Below are positions 1-5,818 of a stretch of DNA of 7,745 nucleotides, piece by piece (position 1 is the stretch's first letter; every line of letters starts with the position of its first letter). The position numbers were made by a program, and so were the translations under genes. Below the pieces are notes generated by a model, which made no database searches, was not told where the DNA came from, and saw only the letters and a list, made by a program, of their open reading frames with translations. The stretch comes from Boseongicola sp. SB0675_bin_26. GTDB taxonomy: Bacteria; Pseudomonadota; Alphaproteobacteria; Rhodobacterales; Rhodobacteraceae. Location of the stretch: NCBI GenBank assembly GCA_009843725.1, contig VYCX01000118.1:1-7745 (forward strand), read 5' to 3'.

Positions 1-56
1 CCGGACGGCCCTGGTAAGCAGTTGAATCTATTCGACTATTAATGGGACACTACTGC
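1..56. other. Non-homologous junction sequence at left edge (possible mobile-element end)
   Basis: CocE-family similarity to the right begins abruptly near position 57 (residues LQECLRWWD). The preceding ~40 bp are AT-richer than the surroundings and have stops in all three forward frames (TAA at 15, TGA at 23, TAA at 40). The first 14 bases could encode a short stretch compatible with the family (PDGPG in frame 1), so the break may lie between about 15 and 54. This looks like the end of an inserted element or a deletion scar. I cannot assign it to an insertion-sequence family from 56 bases, and no inverted repeat partner is visible in the window. Confidence 0.35.
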
Positions 57-1211
57 CTGCAGGAATGTCTTCGCTGGTGGGACCAGCATCTCAAGGGCAT
101 CGAAACCGGCATCATGGACGAACCGGATCTCCGTGCCTGGGTCAACTTTCCTGGCGCGCCGTCGCCGCGCCACGAAGACCGGCCTGGCCGATGGGTGGCG
201 GAACCCGGGTGGAATGCCGGCGGCGTGGAAGTGCTGTCCCTTTATCCCGGAGAGAACGGGCTGACGGACAAGCCATCGAAGGCCGCCATCACGCTCTCCT
301 CTCCGGAGACTGCCGGATGGACCGCAGGCGTATGGTGCGGGTACGGAGCTGTTCCCGACGGTCCATTGGACCAGAACGGCGAGACTGGCCTTATGACGAT
401 CTTCGAGACAGAAGTTCTTGAAGAAGGGTTCGATCTCCTTGGCTTTCCGCTCTTTCACGCAAGGGTCGCCTGCGACACACGTCAGGCGAATGTCGCGGCC
501 GTCCTGTCCGCCGTGGGCGAGGATGGCCGCGCGACCCTTGTCAGCTACGGCGTCCTGAACCTGACCCACAGGGCAAGCCATTCAAGACCCGAGCGGATGC
601 CGTTGACGGAACCGCAAGCCGTCAAGATCCAGCTCAACGCCTGCGGGCAGCGTGTCGACAAAGGGCAGCGGCTTCGTCTTGCGCTGTCCACCGCGTACTT
701 GCCGGTGATCTGGCCGGCAAACGAGAAGGCGACTCTCACGATCGAGCCCGGCAGCGCCAGGCTTGATCTTCCGGTTCGCCCGGGTCGAGACTCCGACAAC
801 GAACTGGCCCCCTTTCCCTCACCGGAAGGCGCCAGCCCAGCCACGATCAGGCAGCATGCCCGAGGCTTCTACGATCGGCGCCGCCATGTCGACCTGGGCA
901 CAGGCGTCGAGATAAATTCGCGTCGCAGCAGCATCGGAACAGAAACTCACGTGCACACCGGTCTTGAGATCAAGCGCTTCAGCAACGAGCGCTTTGAAAT
1001 CCATCCCGACGATCCAAATTCCGCGATCGGCACCTGCCACTGGTGTCAATCCTATTCGCGCGATGACTGGATGGCCGAAACAAGGACTGACGTCAGCGTG
1101 TATGCCTTGCGCGACTGCTGGCGAATCGAAGCCCGTCTTGTCGCGCGTGACGCCGACGGAGTCGTGGCCGAGCGGAAGTGGACCGAGGATGTGCCTCGGG
1201 ATCTCGTGTGA
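42..1211 (+). pseudogene. CocE/NonD family hydrolase, C-terminal remnant (5'-truncated)
   Basis: This is the C-terminal part of an X-Pro dipeptidyl-peptidase (S15)/CocE-type hydrolase, which cleaves esters or amides such as acylated or peptide-like substrates. Residues 6-32 (LQECLRWWDQHLKG, then MDEP) match the usual end of the alpha/beta-hydrolase domain. Residues ~100-245 fit the X-Pro C-terminal jelly-roll domain, and the tail ends in PRDLV like many relatives. Full family members are typically about 550-680 residues. This ORF has 389 and lacks the whole N-terminal catalytic part with the nucleophilic Ser and triad Asp; the residues that could supply a triad are therefore not all here. An in-frame TAA at 15-17 and no Shine-Dalgarno before ATG 42 argue against an intact gene; homology starts at ~57. 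The stop at 1209-1211 overlaps the ribosome binding site of the next gene, so the two were one operon. An independent jelly-roll-only protein is possible but less likely. Confidence 0.65.
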
Positions 1212-1216
1212 GGAGG
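1211..1216 (+). promoter_or_regulatory. Ribosome binding site AGGAGG deciding the hydrolase start
   Basis: AGGAGG lies six bases before GTG 1223. It begins on the last base of the upstream stop codon, which favours translational coupling with the CocE ORF. It supports GTG 1223 over GTG 1208 (the GTGA overlap start) and over the longer in-frame extension to 1178. Confidence 0.6.
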
Positions 1217-1222
1217 GAGGCG

Positions 1223-2074
1223 GTGGGCGCGTTTCCCGATTTCGGCCCGAATGCGGAGTTCCATCACTTTGCGAATGATGAAGTCGCCATGCGCGTGGTC
1301 ATCGACGGACGCGGGCCGGACGTCGTCTTCATCCCCGGAGGAGATGCGACTGCCGAAAGCTATTCCCAGCAGTTCGCGCTCCTTTCGGACGCTTTCCGCT
1401 GCATCTCCTACGACCCGCGCGGCGCTGGAAGCACGACATCGGCACCGGCCCCCTGGACGATCGCGGACTTTGCGCGTGACTGCGCAGCCGTGATTGACGC
1501 GCATTGCGGCGGAAGCGCGGTCGTCTGCGGCCTCTCCCTTGGCGGTCTGGTGACCCAGCAAGCAGCGATAGACTTTCCGGAGAAGGTTCGCCTGGCCATT
1601 CCCATGGGAACCGCCGCCTTCATCGACGGCTTCACCAGGGACTGGATGCAGGCGGAGATCGACCTCCGCAAGGACGGCGTGTCCCTGCCGGAATATTTCC
1701 TCGCGCCGCACTACGCTCCCTACGCCTTCCCCGCGAAGGCGCTTCACGACCCGGAGCTCTGGGCGGAAGTCAGGGAGGCCTACACAATCCGTTTCGCGGA
1801 CCGTGATCCGCAGGACTTGATCGACCAATGGCAAGCCTGTCTCGACTTCGACTGTCGCGAAGCCCTGAAGACATGCCCGGTTCCGATGCATGTCATCAGC
1901 TTTTCCGAGGACGTGCAGACCGCGCCGTCCATGTGCAAGGTGGTCGCCGACCTCGCCCCGAAAGGCGTGTTCCACGAACTTGAGGGGCTTGGGCACGTTT
2001 CGATGACCCGTCACAGGCCGAATGTTGTTGCTGACAAGCTGCGCGGGATAATTCTCGAGGCGCTAGGCGCATAA
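1223..2074 (+). CDS. Alpha/beta fold hydrolase
   Basis: This is a 283-residue serine hydrolase of the alpha/beta-hydrolase fold, probably cytoplasmic since no signal peptide is visible. A consensus elbow GLSLGG places the nucleophile at Ser105. The acid is most likely Asp230 (SED before QTAP) and the base His258 (GLGHVS). An early PGG (38-40) fits the oxyanion-hole loop, and DPRGAGSTT (64-72) is the typical strand-4 turn after the first helix. The cap region is roughly 130-210. Length is normal for the family (260-300). The GTG start at 1223 is chosen for its ideal AGGAGG; GTG 1208 overlaps the upstream stop as GTGA and would add five residues. It is directly downstream of a CocE-type gene, so hydrolysis of an ester, lactone or amide in the same pathway is likely. 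The substrate cannot be read from the sequence. Confidence 0.9.
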   Translation: MGAFPDFGPNAEFHHFANDEVAMRVVIDGRGPDVVFIPGGDATAESYSQQFALLSDAFRCISYDPRGAGSTTSAPAPWTIADFARDCAAVIDAHCGGSAVVCGLSLGGLVTQQAAIDFPEKVRLAIPMGTAAFIDGFTRDWMQAEIDLRKDGVSLPEYFLAPHYAPYAFPAKALHDPELWAEVREAYTIRFADRDPQDLIDQWQACLDFDCREALKTCPVPMHVISFSEDVQTAPSMCKVVADLAPKGVFHELEGLGHVSMTRHRPNVVADKLRGIILEALGA

Positions 2075-2231
2075 CGCGGACACGGCATGCATTGGCGGAA
2101 CCGGCTTCACGCCGCACGGCGTTCGGATCCATCCCTTCGCAACCAAGATGCATGGTGGCTCACGGCATTGATCAAGTCCGGACATGGCGGCGCATGCGAG
2201 CCTACCCTGCTTTCTGCCTCGGTTGATTGGC

Positions 2232-2251
2232 GGTTTCTGCTTGCAGAAGCC
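2232..2251. terminator. Hairpin between hydrolase operon and tRNA
   Basis: GGTTTCTG and CAGAAGCC form an 8-bp stem (one G-T pair) around CTTG. There is no T-tract after it. It may end the hydrolase transcript, and it overlaps the putative -35 of the tRNA promoter. The stretch 2075-2287 otherwise shows no gene. Confidence 0.3.
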
Positions 2252-2269
2252 ATTCGATGTCAATATCCC
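2241..2269 (+). promoter_or_regulatory. Possible tRNA-Gly promoter
   Basis: TTGCAG (2241-2246) and TATCCC (2264-2269) are 17 bp apart and end 18 bp before the mature tRNA. Both hexamers match the sigma-70 consensus only partly. The position is right for a tRNA promoter, so this is a plausible but weak call. Confidence 0.3.
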
Positions 2270-2287
2270 CGTTCCATCAAACGGAGC

Positions 2288-2362
2288 GCGGGCGTAGCTC
2301 AGGGGTAGAGCATTACCTTGCCAAGGTAAGGGTCGTGAGTTCGAATCTCATCGCCCGCTCCA
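2288..2362 (+). tRNA. tRNA-Gly (anticodon GCC)
   Basis: A full cloverleaf is visible. The acceptor stem is GCGGGCG (2288-2294) with CGCCCGC (2352-2358), the discriminator is T2359 and CCA is encoded (2360-2362). The anticodon stem TTACC/GGTAA encloses TTGCCAA, with GCC at 2320-2322, which reads GGC/GGU. The T arm is GTGAG-TTCGAAT-CTCAT. All stems pair perfectly, so the gene should be functional. Its last 12 nt begin the direct repeat that recurs at 5272, which marks this gene as the likely insertion site of the downstream segment. No T-rich terminator follows it. Confidence 0.97.
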
Positions 2363-2460
2363 AAAGCCAGAATTCACGGACAACGCCCGGTCACGCCCTC
2401 AGGTGCGCGGCAAGTGCCGACGTTGCCGTCCCAGCGCGGTCCCGTGCCACAGGAAACCGA
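2351..2460 (+). repeat. Left copy of ~110-bp imperfect direct repeat, starting in tRNA-Gly 3' end
   Basis: This aligns with 5272-5383 with about ten mismatches and two single-base indels by hand, near 90 percent identity. It starts with the last 12 nt of the tRNA (TCGCCCGCTCCA against TCGCACGCTCCA) and ends with GGAAACCGA. It contains a conserved CGGCAA-N9-TTGCCG stem (2408-2428). The arrangement resembles attL/attR of a tRNA-integrated element, but the repeat is longer and more diverged than a usual attachment core, so duplication of the tRNA downstream region is an alternative. Confidence 0.85.
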
Positions 2461-2929
2461 GCGGCCGCAAGGGCGAATTGATTTCCGCATTCACCTCTCT
2501 AATCGCGCCGGAGCCCAACCAAGGGACGGCCACGCTCCGTGGGAGAACCGCCAGGTATTTTCCGGTCGCAAGCAACGGTTTCGATCCGGTAAATCGACCC
2601 GTCCCCAAATCGAAAGCAAGATCGACGAGGCTCCCATCACCTTCATCTGTCATTCCCGTCTGGACACCGGCGCCATCAGGATTGTTGTCGATGACCGTGG
2701 GATCGGCTCCTTCCAGCTGTGTGTCGACCTCCAGGGCGGGCTGCGCGACACCATCGCCGGCGAGACCCGCTGGCTGGGCAGCCGATACCGGTCGCTTGCG
2801 ATCGAAATCGATGGGCTCGAAGGCACCGAAGTTCGAACAGAATTTGCTGGCCGCAACGGGTCGACCGTCTCGCTGGCTTCGGCTTACGAAGCCGTCGGGT
2901 TGGATGTCGACATTCGACCTAGTGGCTGA
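2414..2929 (+). CDS. Hypothetical ORF, unrecognised
   Basis: This is a 171-codon frame starting with GTG inside the left repeat; its first ~15 residues (MPTLP...) are repeat-encoded. The C-terminal half, residues ~75-171, looks most protein-like (for example RIVVDDRGIGSFQLCVDLQ) with moderate GC at third positions. The N-terminal half is basic and uneven. I recognise no family. Two other frames, including a leftward one across 2399-3082, are also open here, as is common in GC-rich DNA, and there is no Shine-Dalgarno before 2414. It may be a decayed gene whose true start was lost at the repeat edge, or no gene at all. Confidence 0.25.
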   Translation: MPTLPSQRGPVPQETERPQGRIDFRIHLSNRAGAQPRDGHAPWENRQVFSGRKQRFRSGKSTRPQIESKIDEAPITFICHSRLDTGAIRIVVDDRGIGSFQLCVDLQGGLRDTIAGETRWLGSRYRSLAIEIDGLEGTEVRTEFAGRNGSTVSLASAYEAVGLDVDIRPSG

Positions 2930-2981
2930 CCATCGGTCGCATCCTTTTTCCCATAGAGTGGCGAGGGCGCCTCGATCGCAA

Positions 2982-3020
2982 GCGCCATAGGCGCGATGCG
3001 CTCGCCAAATCCGCGGATTT
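2982..3020. promoter_or_regulatory. Inverted repeats upstream of the DUF1801 gene
   Basis: There are two symmetric elements. GCGCC-ATA-GGCGC lies at 2982-2994. The perfect 14-bp palindrome AAATCCGCGGATTT lies at 3007-3020, ending 60 bp before the DUF1801 start. The second is a reasonable operator size for a dimeric regulator. No clear -35/-10 pair goes with it, so a regulatory role is only inferred. The intergenic stretch 2930-3080 holds nothing else I can support. Confidence 0.3.
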
Positions 3021-3080
3021 AGCAAGAGAATTCGCGCCGGTTTGGTTGATTTTGGACATCCCGACACCCATTGTTTCAGC

Positions 3081-3437
3081 ATGCCGACGATAAATGACCA
3101 TGACGCTTACATTGAAGCGGCTCCGGCGCAGTTTCGCACCTTGTTGGGCGAGTTGCGTGATCAACTATCTCATGCATTGCCAGATGCTGAAGAAGTCATC
3201 AAATACGATATGCCTGGATTTCAAATCGAAAGCACAATCGTCGCAGGCTACGCTGCCTTCAGTAAGCAATGCGGTCTCTATGTCGATCCCGATGCAATCG
3301 CGGCCCATGCCGAAGAGATCGCCTCCTTGAACCTCAAATCCACCAAGACCGGAGTTACGTTCTCGGTGCGCAACCCAATCACCAACAAACTCGTGGCGAA
3401 GTTAGCGATTTCCTCGCGCGACGCAAAAGGCCTATAA
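3081..3437 (+). CDS. DUF1801 domain-containing protein
   Basis: This is a 118-residue protein of the DUF1801 (YdhG-like) superfamily, small cytoplasmic proteins whose molecular function is largely unsettled; some are annotated as iron-chaperone-like. Matching hallmarks are the N-terminal YIEAAP, a helix with LRDQLSHALPDAEEVIKYDMPGF (residues ~26-48, the family's conserved E-x-I-x-Y-x-M-P-x-F core), AGYAAFSKQCGLYVDP and a late lysine-containing LVAKLA segment. The ATG at 3081 is chosen because family similarity starts there; a TTG at 3042 would add 13 unlikely residues, and neither has a strong Shine-Dalgarno. The gene is visibly less GC-rich than its neighbours and lies inside the repeat-bracketed segment, which fits transfer. 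It converges on hipA with an 83-bp gap. Confidence 0.85.
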   Translation: MPTINDHDAYIEAAPAQFRTLLGELRDQLSHALPDAEEVIKYDMPGFQIESTIVAGYAAFSKQCGLYVDPDAIAAHAEEIASLNLKSTKTGVTFSVRNPITNKLVAKLAISSRDAKGL

Positions 3438-3466
3438 TGGACTAGGACCCGGGAAAGAATTCGCAG

Positions 3467-3492
3467 CCGCGTTGAGACAGGCCTCACTGCGG
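3467..3492. terminator. Imperfect hairpin between convergent DUF1801 and hipA
   Basis: CCGCGTTGAG and CTCACTGCGG pair over 8 of 10 positions around ACAGGC in the 83-bp gap between two converging stops. It has no T-tract on either side. A bidirectional terminator is plausible from position, but the structure is weak. Confidence 0.25.
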
Positions 3493-3520
3493 TCGATTGG
3501 AACCCCCACCACGACCTGCC

Positions 3521-4750
3521 CTAACGTGCAAGCCCCTCCGCGGTTTCCGCGGCCTCATGTTCAAAGGCCGCGCGGTAACTTTCGAGATCATGCACCGATA
3601 CCCCATTGTCCTGAAAAAGCCGCGCCCAATGGCCCTTGATCGTCACTGCCAGTTCCGAAGCCAGCGAGCGCGCTTCGTCCTCGCCAATATCAAAAAACAC
3701 GGCCCCGTCCAGGGCGAGCTCAATCGATGCATCGAAACCGCCGTCACGCAATATTGCTGTTTCCAACCGCCGCTGCCGCTGGGTTGAGGGATTGATGTCA
3801 AAGGCCGGCGACAAGCGCCACCGGTCGCCGCCCGCATAAATGAACCCATGGTTTTTCAAATGATCATCGGTGTTGGTGATCAGGATCGTAAACACGATCC
3901 GTCGCCAAAGTTCGCGCAGATCATCGCTGGGTCGTGATGAGATTTGCCGAATGACATCGGCGATATCTGAATATGACCCTGGCGCATCGCCAGTCCAGTC
4001 CAGCGCCGTGCGGGCCGAGATAAAGGGAATACGCTGGGACCCGCGCCTGTCAAAACGCTTGATCAGGGCGACCGGCCATTCGCTCTGTGCAAGTTCAAGC
4101 GTTGCTTCCGAGACGCGCAATCCGCAACGCTGCGCAAGTTGCAACGTGGCAACCTCTACCCGTTCGACGGGCCGCGTATCCTGTTGGGAGGTGAACTTCG
4201 CAATCCAGAGAGCGCCATCGCCCTCAACACTGGCCTTTGGGCGGGCGCCACCGAGTGAGCCAGCGACACCAGCAAGATCCCGCGCTGCCGCTTCTGCCGT
4301 CCCTGGGTCCCGCTCAAATCTTTGGGCGATAGCCCGCAAGGCCTCGAGATCGACCAACCGCGGCACCGGTGGGGGCAGCGCTGATAGAGGCTCCATCTCC
4401 TCGTTCAGAAACCTCAAAGCTCCGTGGCGTGTCCGGTCGTCAGACAAAACGAGATAGTCGAATTCGGTCAATCCACCGCCAAGCACCCGGGTCAACAGAG
4501 CCCGGCCCCAGGAATCCGGCGCGGCATCGGCAAAACAGCCCGAAAGCGCATCGCGTTTGCCGTCTCGCGCTGATGCATAGTGCCCTCCCGGCCACAAGGG
4601 CAGACCAGGTGCCAGCGCAAACCGGTCCTCTGCTGCCAGCCAACTTTGGGCATATTCGAACTGAGAATGCTGGCGACCGCCCTCCGCTTCGAACCGAAGA
4701 CGTCCTACAACCCGTTTGGCGTCCCCCAATGCGACGATGGCTTCGGGCAT
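3521..4750 (-). CDS. hipA: Type II toxin-antitoxin system HipA family Ser/Thr kinase toxin
   Basis: This is a 409-residue HipA-like kinase. In characterised systems HipA phosphorylates a cytoplasmic target (glutamyl-tRNA synthetase GltX in E. coli), which stalls translation and promotes persistence; the target here is unknown. Residues 1-~110 fit the HipA N-terminal domain. The kinase part shows the glycine-rich SLGGARPK loop (165-172), the ATP-site Lys in WIAKF (K185), KRFDR (231-235), the catalytic loop NTDDHLKN (293-300) and the metal-binding SPAFDINP (314-321). Spacing Asp295-Asn300-Asp318 is the same as the catalytic D309-N314-D332 of E. coli HipA, so the kinase looks intact. Ser165 may match the autophosphorylated loop serine. 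The ATG overlaps the hipB stop by one base (TGATG), giving translational coupling. Length is normal (about 400-440). Confidence 0.93.
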   Translation of the reverse strand: MPEAIVALGDAKRVVGRLRFEAEGGRQHSQFEYAQSWLAAEDRFALAPGLPLWPGGHYASARDGKRDALSGCFADAAPDSWGRALLTRVLGGGLTEFDYLVLSDDRTRHGALRFLNEEMEPLSALPPPVPRLVDLEALRAIAQRFERDPGTAEAAARDLAGVAGSLGGARPKASVEGDGALWIAKFTSQQDTRPVERVEVATLQLAQRCGLRVSEATLELAQSEWPVALIKRFDRRGSQRIPFISARTALDWTGDAPGSYSDIADVIRQISSRPSDDLRELWRRIVFTILITNTDDHLKNHGFIYAGGDRWRLSPAFDINPSTQRQRRLETAILRDGGFDASIELALDGAVFFDIGEDEARSLASELAVTIKGHWARLFQDNGVSVHDLESYRAAFEHEAAETAEGLAR

Positions 4751-5175
4751 CAGAACGCGACTCCATCATCATTGTCATCGTTATCATCACGATCATCACC
4801 ATGACGATCATCATCGGCATCACCATGTGAGGGCTTTTCTTTCTTCGGCCCTGCCGATGATGCGCCACGACTTCGGTCGATGCGTTTGGGCAATTTTTGC
4901 TGGTCGATCAGTAACCCAGTATCGTCCGCAGCCGGATCGAGAAAGCCTGAAATCAGATCGAGCTCGCCAAGAACCAAGCAGGCCATGCAAAGCGTGCCGA
5001 GGCTGACGCCCTCATCGCCCTTTTCGAGCCGGATGACTGTCCGCTCTGACACGCCGATCCGTTCGGCGAACTCCCTGACTGGAATCCGCCGTTTCGTGCG
5101 CGCTGTCTTGATGTTGCGACCGAGCGAGACTATTGCGCGCTGTGCGCTCAGAGACCTGATCTTTTTAACTGCCAT
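4750..5175 (-). CDS. hipB: HipB-like XRE-family antitoxin with Asp-rich tail
   Basis: This is a Cro/C1-type helix-turn-helix antitoxin that should bind HipA and repress the operon. From ATG 5175 it has 141 residues. The HTH is about residues 31-53 (IPVREFAERIGVSERTVIRLEKG region), preceded by LGRNIKTART typical of HipB-like regulators. After residue ~90 the chain becomes polar and Lys-rich, then ends in a very acidic tail (12 Asp in 20 residues) encoded by a GAT-rich tract. E. coli HipB is about 88 residues with a short C-terminal tail, so this extension is unusual. The in-frame ATG at 5184 would add MTN, but the predicted promoter would start RNA near 5180, which favours 5175 with an almost leaderless message. 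The stop overlaps the hipA start (TGATG). Confidence 0.88.
   Translation of the reverse strand: MAVKKIRSLSAQRAIVSLGRNIKTARTKRRIPVREFAERIGVSERTVIRLEKGDEGVSLGTLCMACLVLGELDLISGFLDPAADDTGLLIDQQKLPKRIDRSRGASSAGPKKEKPSHGDADDDRHGDDRDDNDDNDDGVAF
4764..4827 (-). repeat. GAT/ATC triplet-rich low-complexity tract in hipB 3' end
   Basis: On the coding strand the tract is mostly GAT and near-GAT codons, giving runs of Asp broken by Arg, Asn, His and Gly. It ends about 14 bp before the hipA start. Triplet slippage here would change the antitoxin tail length without shifting the frame. Confidence 0.8.
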
Positions 5176-5214
5176 ATTTGTCATTCACTATAGTTTTAGT
5201 TGACAAATATGTCA
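5173..5214. promoter_or_regulatory. hipBA operator: nested inverted repeats
   Basis: CATATTTGTCA (5173-5183) and TGACAAATATG (5201-5211) form a perfect 11-bp inverted repeat with a 17-bp centre. The second arm also belongs to a tighter palindrome TGACA-AATA-TGTCA (5201-5214). The sites cover the -35 and -10 region and the hipB start codon, as expected for autorepression by HipB. E. coli HipB uses a different half-site (TATCC/GGATA), so the recognition sequence here is inferred only from symmetry and position. Confidence 0.6.
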
Positions 5215-5215
5215 T
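5187..5215 (-). promoter_or_regulatory. Leftward hipBA promoter
   Basis: Reading leftward, ATGACA (5215-5210) and TATAGT (5192-5187) are separated by exactly 17 bp. They match sigma-70 consensus at about 5 of 6 and 4-5 of 6 positions. RNA would start near 5180, just before ATG 5175. The surrounding ~100 bp are distinctly AT-rich. Confidence 0.6.
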
Positions 5216-5228
5216 TTAGCAATAGCTA
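5200..5228 (+). promoter_or_regulatory. Possible divergent rightward promoter
   Basis: A perfect TTGACA (5200-5205) lies 17 bp before TAGCTA (5223-5228), overlapping the hipBA operator. The -10 is poor. If active, it would transcribe through the right repeat into the DUF3237 gene and would be controlled by the same operator. Confidence 0.3.
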
Positions 5229-5271
5229 GCTGCTTTCGCAACCTTTACCTCGACTTGGAATGTTTTTTTCT

Positions 5272-5383
5272 TCGCACGCTCCAAAAAGCCAGAATTCACG
5301 AGGAACGCTCGGTCACGTCCTCAGGTGCGCGGCAAATGCCGACGTTGCCGTTCCGGCCCGGTCCCGTGCCCACAGGAAACCGA
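5272..5383 (+). repeat. Right copy of ~110-bp imperfect direct repeat (attR-like)
   Basis: This is the second copy of the 2351-2460 sequence in the same orientation. Its first 12 bases (TCGCACGCTCCA) reproduce the tRNA-Gly 3' end with one change, but no tRNA body precedes them; instead there is a T-rich run (5262-5269). It ends ten bases before DUF3237 homology starts at ~5393. The CGGCAA-N9-TTGCCG stem is conserved (5330-5350), with the ATG at the start of its loop. Confidence 0.85.
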
Positions 5384-5818
5384 ACCGCCAGGTTGCTTTG
5401 GACCGCGATTGTCGACGTCGGTCCAAGCCATGACTTGGGCGCGTCCGCGCTGGGTCATCGCTTCCTCGTGCCGATCACGGGCGGTCGGCTCTACGACGGC
5501 CCCGATTCCCACGGATTGTCCGGACAGGTTCTTTCCGGAAGCGCCGACCGCCAACTCTTGCGGCCGGACGGCGCCAAGGAACTCGACGCACTCTACGAGA
5601 TGCGAACGGATGCCAGGCAAGTCATCACGGTACGCAACCGCGTCATCGTGGATCCAAGCCGCCGACCGGAAGGCTACGCGATGTCCGCCCTGACCGCGAA
5701 AGTCGCTGACGGCCCCTTGGCCTGGCTGAACCGGAGAGTCCTGATCGGCACGCTCCAGTCATTGAGGCCTGAACATTCCAAGGTCGTTGTCCGCGCCTGG
5801 ATTGCCGTCAATCATTGA
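5336..5818 (+). CDS. DUF3237 domain-containing protein with repeat-derived N-terminus
   Basis: DUF3237 proteins are small beta-rich proteins of unknown function, often near catabolic and CoA-dependent genes. From ATG 5336 the product has 160 residues. Family features are the start LLWTAIVDVG (20-29), LGHRFLVPITGG (39-50), GQVLSGSADRQLLRPDG (63-79), ELDALYEMRTD (82-92), VRNRV and the late LAWLNRRVLIGTL (128-140). Homology begins only at residue ~20. Residues 1-16 are encoded by the direct repeat, so the native start was probably lost and replaced by a repeat ATG that happens to be in frame. There is no good Shine-Dalgarno before 5336; GTG 5366 and TTG 5393 are alternative in-frame starts, and the frame stays open back to TTG 5255. 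The fold core looks complete, so the gene may still function. Confidence 0.8.
   Translation: MPTLPFRPGPVPTGNRTARLLWTAIVDVGPSHDLGASALGHRFLVPITGGRLYDGPDSHGLSGQVLSGSADRQLLRPDGAKELDALYEMRTDARQVITVRNRVIVDPSRRPEGYAMSALTAKVADGPLAWLNRRVLIGTLQSLRPEHSKVVVRAWIAVNH

Noticed and set aside
13..20. GTAAGC at the left edge, resembling IS66-type ends
   Set aside because: Six bases is far too little; no partner end or transposase is visible.
2288..2362. Direct link between HipA (which in E. coli targets GltX) and integration at tRNA-Gly
   Set aside because: tRNA genes are common insertion sites for unrelated elements; nothing here ties toxin function to this tRNA.
2399..3082. Long leftward open frame of 227 codons
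   Set aside because: It overlaps the left repeat and the DUF1801 start, has no ribosome binding site or recognisable domain, and reads like the complement of GC-rich sequence.
3081..3092. DUF1801 start ATGCCGACG matches the start within the direct repeat (ATGCCGACGTTGCC)
   Set aside because: Similarity stops after about nine bases and the upstream sequence does not match, so it is likely chance.
4764..4827. CAT/ATC-rich tract considered as a CRISPR or tandem-repeat array
   Set aside because: It is an in-frame codon run inside hipB with no spacer-repeat periodicity.
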